64,000 nt of DNA, taken from Kitagawia praeruptora (lineage: Eukaryota > Streptophyta > Magnoliopsida > Apiales > Apiaceae). The position numbers and the translations under genes were made by a program. Below the pieces are notes generated by a model. That model did no database searches and was not told the origin of the DNA. It worked only from the letters and a program-made list of their open reading frames with translations. Numbering within the stretch: the first letter of the stretch is position 1; every line of letters begins with the position of its first letter. Below, piece by piece: positions 55,993-64,000 of the stretch. The stretch lies in assembly GCA_037693485.1 (NCBI GenBank), contig CM075344.1, forward strand, positions 75,759,501 to 75,823,500. Direction: 5' to 3'.

Positions 55993-58232
55993 TGTGACGC
56001 CCCCAAATCCGAGGTCAGAGATTCAGGTCGTCACATCACCATCCAACCATATCATACCTGTATTAACTTTACAACTCAACAATACATCCATCCAGACCTC
56101 AACCTTACGCACATACAAGTTAGAGCCTCAGAAACGATAATCAAAAGTAACACTAAATATTACAATTCATCTGTACAATCCAGAATCTTACGCACTTCCA
56201 CTTATACAACTACACTTGAAGACAAGTCTTACTATTATAGTTGAAAACCTATCAGACTTACTCTGTAGTATTTATCAGGAACTAAATCATCTCAGGGGTA
56301 AATCTTCTACTCCTCTTCTGCTGGTGCGGATTTAACCGACCAAATTCTTCTCCTTCTGAAAAGTTTTTATAAAGCAAGAATGAGCTACATAATGCTCAGC
56401 AAGTTCACCATTTTGAAAAATAATAATGTGGTTTATTTCGAAAACGTTCCCAACTGTATGGGTATATATCTCAGATTTCAAAACATAATCTGACTACCCT
56501 CAAATTTTCATAACACTAGCATAATTTTAAGGGGTCCTAACTCAGTTCACAAGTGGACAATACAATGCAGTCCAAATTCCAGAACCACACTGCACTAATT
56601 CGACCATAACTCAAGATCTACACATCTCCTGGGTATGAACCTTATATTTCTAGAAACTACATTCAATTATCTTTCTAAACATATAAATTAGGTCCTCGGG
56701 TGACAAGATTTAGGGGTTCAAAACCCTCTCACAAGACAGTACATGCTCCCAGGATTTAACACAGCACACATCTTGTCTTAAACATTCAAGAACTCACTTT
56801 ATACATCACATCTACCATCAAAACCACCAAGACTTGCCTCTATAGCATACATGGGGTTACATACTCTAAGTACAAGCCTTACAACCATCATAACAAGCAC
56901 ATAACTTCAAGATTTCATCATCTACAACTCAAATCACCAAGATTCACTCTAAAACTTATAGATCTAACAATATAAACTATAAACAAGTCATGCTAAGGGT
57001 TGAGAGATTTTATACCTTCCTTGATGTGTGTAATAGCTTTCTAAACCTTGTATAATCCTTGTATAGCCTTGGGTAAGCTTGGATGATCAAAAGAAATGAA
57101 GAAAACAAAGTTAGTAATTCGGAGTTATTAGAACCCGACTGAAAGATCATGGAAAACGAGGCCCTTACCGAGCTTTTCTGATCGAGGCTTCTAAACGAAA
57201 GTTGTAGAGCATCTTAACAGCTTTCTAACCATATAAAGAACACGAAATTTCATTGAGTAATAAAGGCTCTAGGTCCGTTTTACTGAGAGGCCGTTCTGCT
57301 GGGCAGAATGGAGAGAAAATGGAGTTTCTTGGTTTTTGCTTTTTGTTCTTTATCTCCAATAATGCTTACACATGTAATATATATCTAGATATTTTGGATG
57401 CATCCTTATCCTTGCTAGGTGTCACACTCCCATTGGCTCCCTTGGATTCTTATCCACTTAAAATGCAACCAAGTCCTTCCTCCTTTTGCACCTAAGTCCT
57501 TATCTCTTGTTTCTTGCACTTAAGTCCCTTGGCTTTGTTTTCTTTCCCACCAATTGGATTCCATTGTTGACTCGTGAATAAAATTAATACGTTACAACTA
57601 ATACTTTGCATATTATTGCTCTAATATGGCACAATACCTCGAACGAATATTAATTCCAGCATCCCTTGTTTATTTCTCTTTATCTCAGAAAACGTTCTCC
57701 CGCTTTCTCAATCATTCTCTATTTCTCAATTCTAAGAGTTTATTCTCAATCCTCTTTCTTTCTCATAATATATCCTTCCTTGGACTCTTAATATACCATA
57801 TCCTTAATCCATGCTTCGTTCGCTCAATCGCTTAATCTTGTTGTAACGTCTCAGTGGTTCTCGTTTTAAATCCTCGAATCAAATATAATAAAATCCTAAC
57901 ATATTAAATCCTTAATTCATCAAAATTAATATCTCATTTCTTGAATATAATAATATATAATTCACTGCCCGGTCAAATATTACACCAGAATACAAATTGG
58001 AATTTCTGAATTCCGATCGTCTTTACATACACTTATTTGCTCCGTGAATCACTAATATGACTTCGAAATATCCATACCTTTTCTTGGTTGTGTAAATACA
58101 CTTATTTGCTCCGTGAATCACTTATTTACATACACTTATTTGCTCCGTGAATCACTAATATAACACTATTCACGTATATACTTATTCTTAATAAGAAAAG
58201 TTTTAATTCTACCGAAAATCTGGGTTCTTACA
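55993..58232 (-). repeat. 5' LTR of the nested Gypsy, internally deleted
   Basis: 2240 bp. At CATAAT (56484-56489) it jumps from the counterpart of 46820 to that of 48502. Near its end (58021-58165) a ~26-bp unit TACACTTATTTGCTCCGTGA is present three times, while the other LTR has it once (near 50034). Elsewhere the two LTRs match closely. Confidence 0.9.
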
Positions 58233-58237
58233 GGTGG

Positions 58238-59939
58238 TTACTGAGGCCAAACTACAAGAAGTTGCCAATTCAAATGTCTATCATGATGAAGCATTCTTGG
58301 AGTTTCTGAAAGTCTCTAGGGAGCAGGCCAATGACACTCAATTTTATCTGAGGAGCTTGAAGGATCAGATTGACTATCTCACTGTGATACTCAGGAAGAT
58401 AGATGGATTATGGATCAAGGAGATAATGATGGTGTCCAAGTCCAAGATATGACATCTAACCTACAAGCCCTAAAACACTCAGAGATAGATGCACTAATTG
58501 AGCTTATTGAGAAAAGAAATGAGAACAATAAAAGTCTGTATGATGACTTGAGGAATGGCCAACCTTCAAGGCTTCCAGAAGTGATTAAGAAGCCATGGAC
58601 AATCATCTATCAGTCTGGCACCAAAATTGAAGACGTTAAACAATTGGTCATTCCCAATGATCTCACTCCTCGAAATCACAGACTTGTTATTGCTATCATT
58701 GATCTACTACAGAAGAAAGTTGGAGTCAGAAATGCTGAAGAAATAGAAGCACTGCACATTCTCAGATCTTTCATTGCAACTGGTGCAATTCCAGAAATGG
58801 CCCAACCTAGGAGGAATAAGGATGATGAAGATGAAGACAAAAGTGATGGGAGAAGAAGACATCACAGGAGTAATAAGGGTGATAAAGATGAGAAGAAGAA
58901 AAAGGACAGCAAAGACACGAAAGATGGTGATGACCAAGGTAAAGTCTATGAGAGGAAAAGTGGAAAACAGCAAGCCTTAGGCATTGCTGGCAGTAAACTC
59001 ACCACATCACAAGACTCTAAGTCTAGGGTGAATGCTGTTAGTAATGACCTACCAAAATCTGATTCAATGGCCTCTGCAACTGTTTTGCCACCTCAAGAAG
59101 AAAAGGAGATTCAAATCAAGAAACCAGGTGTATGTTTCCAAAAGCAAACTGCTAATGGAGTACTACAATGGTCTACAAGCAAAGGTCACAAGTTTCTGCC
59201 AAGCCACCAAGTGAAAAAGGTCAAATTCAAACAAGCTGCAAGAAGAGTGAAGTTACCCAAGTCTAGAGCCCTAACTATCTATCCAGGACTGAAACTCCAA
59301 CCACGTGATGAAGACTTTGATGGAGACCAATTTCAATATCTAAGAGCTCAAAGAATCTACTATGTTGCCATTATGAATGACTGTCTTGAGATCAAATATA
59401 CTGATGGAAGGGAGAAGAAATTCAAACAAGGACAGTGTCAAAATTGGGGCAAATTATATGAAATTGAAAGAATCGTTGCATTATTGGATTCTGAAGACAA
59501 AGTGGAGAGAATATGGAAGCTAGAGTTGATTGATTTTGTAAAGATGAAGAGAGACTATGCTGAGAAGATAAGGAAGGGGTGCTTTGAGAAATGGCTAGAA
59601 AGGGAGAAGGAAATTGATAGACTAGAAGTTGAAGCAGAAAGGCTAAGGGCAAAAGGATTGTGTAGAGTTCAATTAAATCCCTATGTGGTGAAGTATAGGA
59701 AAAGAAATGGAGATAATGTCAATATAAGAATGAACCTACTCAGTCACTATCCTGCCAACATTCTGAAACCAGTACTTGAAGATTTCAAGGACTCAATTAT
59801 GCTTGAAGAACTGGATGTTATGGCAGAGATCATAAAGGCCATGGATGAGAATGCAAGAAAGGAGAAAGAAAGAAAACAGAAGGCATATGATGATCTACAA
59901 GCCAAGGCAATGGAGATGGAATCAAATGAGAATGGCTAG
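58238..59939 (+). pseudogene. Copia ORF3, 3' part (after the Gypsy insertion)
   Basis: The frame from before the insertion continues at 58234 (Val-Val-Thr-Glu-Ala-Lys) and runs to about 58400 in a helical stretch (FLRSLKDQIDYLTVILRKID in outline). There a one-base shift moves it to the frame of a 509-codon open stretch, 58410-59936, ending TAG 59937-59939. That stretch has helical ALIELIEKRNENNKSLYDDL, a very basic/acidic linker (DDEDEDKSDGRRRHHRSNKG, then KDEKKKKDSKD), a more ordered domain (YLRAQRIYYVAIMNDCLEIK, WGKLYEIERIVALL) and a C-terminal Glu/Lys-rich helix (REKEIDRLEVEAERLRAKG). I recognise no enzyme motif. With the 5' part, ORF3 would span about 1587 codons. Function unknown; the charged linker suggests nucleic-acid binding, which is inference. 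Confidence 0.75.
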
Positions 59940-60087
59940 TATTTCACCATATTGTAAGATTACTCAACTTGTAATTCCATTCATGTTCTCAATCAAATTT
60001 CATACCTGTACTTTTCAAAGTTTTATCTTTATGTATGTTAGGCTTATTATCAGACATGAAATTGTGACTAAGGGTCTTACTCACAAT
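59940..60087 (+). other. Copia 3' untranslated stretch
   Basis: Short non-coding spacer between the ORF3 stop and the PPT. Confidence 0.7.
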
Positions 60088-60098
60088 TTGGGGGAGAT
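60088..60098 (+). other. Polypurine tract of the Copia
   Basis: TTTGGGGGAGAT directly precedes the 3' LTR. The same tract in inverse orientation marks the relic at 31372. Confidence 0.92.
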
Positions 60099-61378
60099 TG
60101 TTAGTCACAGAGGCATGCCTGTATACATCTAATAACAAGCCTAATTGTTTGTAATGCTTTGCATTACTTACATGACCTCTTAACTGAGGGAACCTCTAGT
60201 TGTAGAGTTTCTATTTGTTTTGTACTTGTAATAGGCATCAAATCCTAGTTGTGTAACTGTACTTATAAAGTCAAGAATAATGCTTGAAAGAAGTTCCAAG
60301 GTTCATGCCTCAAGCAAGAAGATAAAGAATGTCAAACAATCACAGTTGGGATTTGAAGAAATGAAGAATTTGCCTAAGTACCAATTCGAGAAGTATATTT
60401 GTCTGTTCGAGAAGTCTAGCGTTCGAGAAGTCAGAGATTCGATATCTAAGAAAGACACTGTTCGATATCTCTGAATGAACTATTCGATATCTCATTCGAT
60501 ATCTCAGAGATTCGACATGTCTAATACTCTATTCGAGAACTCAAGAAGTCAACAAGTCAAAGTGGTATTCGAGTTCTCAAAGAGTCAACAAGTCAAAGTT
60601 CCATTCGATATCTCAAGGACTCAGAAAGCTATTCGACATCTCAGGGATCGATAAGTCAAGTGTTCTATTCGACAACTCAAGGAACCCTGGAGAAAAGTGT
60701 TATTCGAGAAGTGATTCGATATGTCAATCATACAGTATTCGAGAACTCAGAGTTATCTAATCTTAGTTCTCGAATCAATCACTTAACCACTTCTCGAATA
60801 CATTCTTGGAGACAAAATACTGAAGAAATTGTACAAGTCAGAAACCTGCAACAAGCCTATGCACTTTATGGACCACAATCTGTATCGTGCTCTGGAAAGC
60901 CTACAAGGAAGCTTGGAGAGATGTAGAAGAGACAAAGAGCTAAAGAAGTGGATCTGAACAGAGCTTTGCAAAGTCAAATCTGTAGCCGTTTGGATGTTTA
61001 CTCAAAAAGGATAGACATACAAGAAAGTAATTTATCCTGTAACCTTATTTGTAGTAAGTGAGTTGTATTCATGTTCTATAAGAATACAATCTCACTTCTT
61101 TAGTTTAAGAGAAGTTTTTCATACACATTGTAAGAGCACATCTCTCTGAGAAAAACGAAGCTGGGAATACTACCATTTGTATTCACATATTGTAGCAAAT
61201 CTTTATCTAATAAAATATTAGATTAAAGTGATATCGTGTCTTGTGTTGTTCTTTATCCGCACCTACACACTTGCACACACAAACACATATCTTGCTACAC
61301 AGATTCAAGAACGAGAAAAAGTTCAAGAATCCATTCACCCCCCTCTCTGTATTCTTTTACTGTATTCAATACTCAACA
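60099..61378 (+). repeat. 3' LTR of the Copia element
   Basis: 1280 bp, nearly identical to the 5' LTR. The main difference is a 16-bp duplication (TATTCGATATCTCATTCGAT near 60481) within the motif cluster, plus CTCT inserted near 61345. Confidence 0.93.
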
Positions 61379-61625
61379 ATAAACTCCTTGTATTGCAATC
61401 TCAGCTACAATTTTTCTCATATATAAATAAAAATAAATAGTATTACTCGTTTTTTTGTACAAGAGCGCATATTTTATAATATAATCCTATATAAATGTGG
61501 ATAAAAAATACTATTCAAGTAAAAAATAGGAGGCGCTTCGCCAAAAGTTCACCTTTTATTCATATATACTATATAATAATGGAGTTGACTACATACTAAC
61601 AGAGACGTTCGTGTCAAATACTAAA

Positions 61626-62034
61626 TTTTTTCTTTATATCTTGTCCACTTAATACCATTGCTAGACATACTTTTTCGTTAATATAGATTACCGATTTAAT
61701 AGTCAATTATATGAATCTTTTTCCCGGTTTTTTTAAGGGGTACAATGATAAAGAGACAAGCCTAACAGATTAATCGGAAACAAAATCGCACATATCCCCT
61801 AAAGAATGACCAAATCATGGCTAATCAAGCGGAAACATATTTCATATTTTTTTTATACGAGGGTGCCATCCCCAAATACATTTTACAAAATTAAATACAT
61901 TTTACAAAATTAGACCTATCGATGTCTAACTACAACAGTAACGATTGATTGAACCACCGGGAACACGAACCAAGACAAACGAATATCCCTAAACGAACAT
62001 CACCAACCAAGTGAAGTAAGGACCTCTAAGGCTG
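61626..62034. other. Non-coding DNA
   Basis: No feature that I can support. A doubled ACATTTTACAAAATTA (near 61879 and 61896) is a 17-bp tandem repeat. Confidence 0.55.
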
Positions 62035-62037
62035 TAA

Positions 62038-62456
62038 AGAGCATCTCCAATGGAGGTTGCTAACAAAGTTGTCATATCTTGACAAATCATCACATATATT
62101 AATTTTTTATTTTCTCTTTCTTCCATGTCAATTTTGACAATTATTACTCAAAATCACTCAAATAGTTAGCATCTTTAAAAGTTGCCTATGTGATCCCAAA
62201 TTATCACAATATAAATAATTTATAAACTATAACAAGCATGAATGATATGCACATTTTATATTTATACATGTAAGGAAGTTACGAAGGGGTTGTCAAAAAT
62301 TTAACTATTTGAGGAAGTTGCCAAGGAATTGTCAAAAATTGACAACCTTGCCAGTTAATTTCTTGGCAATCTTGCAACTCCAATAAATTGACAATCACAA
62401 ATATTCTATCACATCAATTTTGACAACCTCTTAACAATTCCTATTGAAAATGTTCT
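62038..62456. mobile_element. PIF/Harbinger (Tourist-like) MITE
   Basis: 419 bp with termini AGAGCATCTCCAATGGAGG and, inverted, AGAACATTTTCAATAGGAA, flanked by TAA at 62035-62037 and 62457-62459. The subterminal DNA alternates TTGACAA/TTGTCAA words. The 3-bp TAA target and the GAGCATCTCCAAT terminus are usual for Tourist-like MITEs. Confidence 0.8.
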
Positions 62457-62613
62457 TAAAACATCACAACCATCTCCAAATATATTATTGTTAAAGAGGA
62501 ATATGAAGCTCCCAACCTCCTTATCACAAAAGGAGGGACACAATCATCGGATAAAAGATGACGGTCAATTTTTTCCCAGTTTGGAAACGCATTTAGTCAC
62601 TAAATAACTATTA

Positions 62614-62920
62614 CTCCCTCCGTCCCTCGTGGTTCTTTACATTGGATTTTTTCATGGAGATGATTATGATTAAAATAAGTGAAGCAATAGGTGTAATAGT
62701 GATTTTATTGTTAAATAAGTGAAGTAGTGGGTGTAATAGTGATTTCATTGTTAAAATAAGTGAATTAGTAGGTGTAATAGTGTAAAATGTTGAAAAAGTG
62801 GAGTGAAGTAGTGGATGTAATAATGTATTTTATTGTTAAAAGTTACTATTTATAGTATGTAAAGAAATGAGAGGGACGTCCTAAAATAGAAACTATAAAA
62901 AAATGAAGAATTTGGTACGA
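62614..62920. mobile_element. Stowaway-type MITE, decayed right end
   Basis: It starts CTCCCTCCGTCCCTCG after TA (62612-62613). The body shares the AAGTGAAGTAGTGGGTGTAA units and TGTATTTTATTGTTAAAAGT with the copy at 25282. Where the right terminus is expected (after GTCCTAAAATAGAAACTATA) the sequence is AAAAAAATGAAGAATTTGG and no GGACGGAGGGAG is found, so the end is eroded. It has three ~45-bp units where the other copy has two. Confidence 0.75.
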
Positions 62921-63008
62921 CTAATAATTGAGAATGTCATGTTTTCCGTTTTCCCACCTAATTAATCATCGATGTAAATTATACTCAACTTAATAGATAG
63001 TTTTGCTT

Positions 63009-63011
<3 letters not shown>

Positions 63012-63053
<42 letters not shown>
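63012..63053. repeat. (TA)n microsatellite
   Basis: About 21 uninterrupted TA units. Confidence 0.95.
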
Positions 63054-63058
<5 letters not shown>

Positions 63059-63264
63059 TATAAAATCATATTTTAATAATGTGTAATAGTATTAAGGGCT
63101 TTTTTCATAAATAAATATGGAAAAGTAAATTTTTGCACATTTACTTTTGTTAAAAATAGCTATTTGCAATTTTACTAAACTAAGTTTCTAAACTGCAAAA
63201 ATACTAGAAATTAGGGCACCCCTCCTTCCCCCTGCCCAACCTGCCCAGCTGGGCTGCCCAGCGA

Positions 63265-64000
63265 CTTCCATACTTTTTTTTTAAGGTGGGGTGCTATTTT
63301 GGTGGATTTTGGGTTGCAACTGAATGCAACCACATTCAACCACGACTTCAACACTTTTTTTTTTAAGGTGGGGTGCTATTTTGGTTGATTTGGGTTGCAA
63401 GGCCCCGCAGGGGCAACCACATTCAACTGAATGCAACCACATTCAACTTTTTTTTTTTAAGGCAGGGTGATATTTTGGTGGATCTGGGTTGCAAGGCCCC
63501 GCAGGGGCATATTCAACTGAATGCAACCACATTCAACTGAATGCAACCACATGCAAATAAATTTCTGATTCAAGTTCCATTTTTCAATTGTCATTTTCGA
63601 ACTCTTTTTTGAACTACATATATATATATATATATATAGTTCAAAAAAGAGGTAGAAAATGACAACTGAAAAATGGAACTTTCTTATGCAACTGAATGCA
63701 ACCACATGCAACTAAATTTCTGATTTCAAGTTCCATTTTTCAACTGTCATTTTCGACCTCTTATATATATGTGTGTCTGTGTCGAAAATGACAACTAAAA
63801 AATGAAACTTGAAATCAGGAACTGAATGCAACCACATGCAACTAAATTTGCATTCAGTTGAATATGGCCCATGGCGGGGCCTTGCAACCCAAATCCACAA
63901 AAATCATCCCACCTTAAAAAAAAGTTGCATGTGGTTGCTTTCAGTTGAATATGGTTGCATTCAGTTGAATGTAGTTGCATTCAGTTGAATATGGTCCCTG
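63265..64000. repeat. Complex fold-back repeat, unclassified, runs off the window
   Basis: Three direct units of 80-95 bp start with a T run and AAGGTGGGGTGCTATTTTGG (about 63271, 63351, 63449). One inverted unit follows at about 63865-63925. A 20-bp word ACTGAATGCAACCACATNCA occurs about seven times directly and about five times inverted. Two near-perfect palindromes sit between: 63572-63681 (arms of about 45 bp around (TA)n) and 63720-63818 (arms of about 38 bp). They share TTCCATTTTTCAAYTGTCAT. No coding signal. The right end is not in the window. Confidence 0.75.

Larger units (their letters stand above)
46324..58232 (-). mobile_element. Tekay-like Gypsy element nested in Copia ORF3
   Basis: 11,909 bp, plus-strand ends TGTGACGCCCCC and GGTTCTTACA, flanked by AGTGG (46319-46323) and GGTGG (58233-58237), one mismatch. 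Element sense is minus: LTR TGTAAGAACCC...GGGGGCGTCACA, PBS TGGTATCAGAGAG next to the right LTR, PPT AAGGAGGGGAGAC next to the left LTR. The LTRs are 3914 and 2240 bp, the difference being a deletion in the right one. Pol traces (50316-50755) are of chromovirus Tekay/Del type. Most of the interior has no recognisable coding content. Confidence 0.9.
35637..61378 (+). mobile_element. Large SIRE/Maximus-type Copia retrotransposon with ORF3
   Basis: Flanked by ATAAA at 35632-35636 and 61379-61383. It has LTRs (1265 and 1280 bp), a tRNA-Met PBS, gag with two zinc knuckles, pol in the Copia order protease-integrase-RT-RNase H, a long ORF3 and a PPT (TTTGGGGGAGAT, 60088-60099). Length without the nested Gypsy (46324-58232) is about 13.8 kb. 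The size, second gag knuckle and ORF after pol fit the SIRE lineage. All three coding regions have in-frame stops or frameshifts, so this copy cannot encode its own proteins, yet its LTRs look almost identical. Confidence 0.92.
34868..61625 (+). repeat. Direct duplication of about 515 bp, second copy split by the Copia
   Basis: Copy A spans about 34868-35383. Copy B spans about 35384-35636 and continues at 61384-61625 after the Copia insertion. Landmarks: ACT(C)GACTA at 34876 and 35392; GGAGACAAGATGCTAACATA at 35101 and 35615; GCAATCTCAGCTACAATTTT near 35137 and 61397; ACTATATAATAATG near 35325 and 61567. Similarity is high but with scattered changes, so the duplication is much older than the insertion. 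Confidence 0.8.

Noticed and set aside
43264..59939. ORF3 as an envelope gene or as a sign of an endogenous virus
   Set aside because: No signal peptide or transmembrane helix is visible, and the element has a complete Copia pol order with LTRs and integrase, so it is a retrotransposon and not a pararetrovirus.

Overview
This window is repeat-dense plant nuclear DNA, almost certainly from a eudicot. It is AT-rich, full of MITEs (Stowaway, hAT, Mutator-like, PIF/Harbinger-like), and carries nested LTR retrotransposons of typical plant lineages (SIRE/Maximus-type Copia, Tekay/Del-type chromovirus Gypsy, Athila/Tat-like non-autonomous Gypsy). I found no host gene, tRNA or rRNA gene. I cannot name the species from the sequence alone. 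All boundaries below come from reading target-site duplications (TSDs), terminal repeats, primer-binding sites (PBS) and polypurine tracts (PPT) by eye.

Layout. 1-991: 3' end of a LINE with an RNase H domain and poly(A) tail. 992-6053: AT-rich DNA with a 62-bp tandem repeat and four small DNA transposons (Stowaway 2067-2324 and 4724-4972; Mutator-like 2334-2973 and 4013-4280). 6063-24528: a three-level nest. A ~516-bp fold-back MULE-MITE was split by a LARD-like Gypsy element with ~5-kb LTRs (6118-24062), whose right LTR was in turn split by a young GAG-only element on the minus strand (15920-21779, 339-codon intact ORF). 24573-28137: more MITEs (hAT, Stowaway) and a Helitron-like segment. 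28143-30489: a compact 2.35-kb LTR element (467-bp LTRs) whose interior is an array of short stem-loops. 30500-32600: decayed minus-strand Copia relic interrupted by a hAT MITE (31579-32073). 32600-35636: AT-rich repeats and a ~515-bp direct duplication.

35637-61378: a very large SIRE-type Copia (about 13.8 kb without its insertion) inserted in the second copy of that duplication. It has 1.27-kb LTRs, gag and pol with many in-frame stops, and an unusually long third ORF (~1.59 kb codons) downstream of pol. ORF3 is split by a minus-strand Tekay-like Gypsy (46324-58232) that has unequal LTRs (3914 and 2240 bp) and a chimeric interior. 61379-64000: the rest of the duplicated host DNA, a PIF/Harbinger-type MITE, a Stowaway relic and, at the window end, an unclassified fold-back repeat complex.

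How the parts relate. Nearly everything here is parasitic on enzymes encoded elsewhere. The MITEs keep only termini; the LARD, GAG-only and compact LTR elements keep LTR, PBS and PPT but no polymerase. The Copia LTRs look nearly identical although its coding region is broken many times, which suggests it too was copied in trans. The points most worth a second look are the stem-loop array in the 28-30 kb element, the large Copia ORF3, the LTR motif cluster resembling heat-shock elements, and the terminal fold-back complex.
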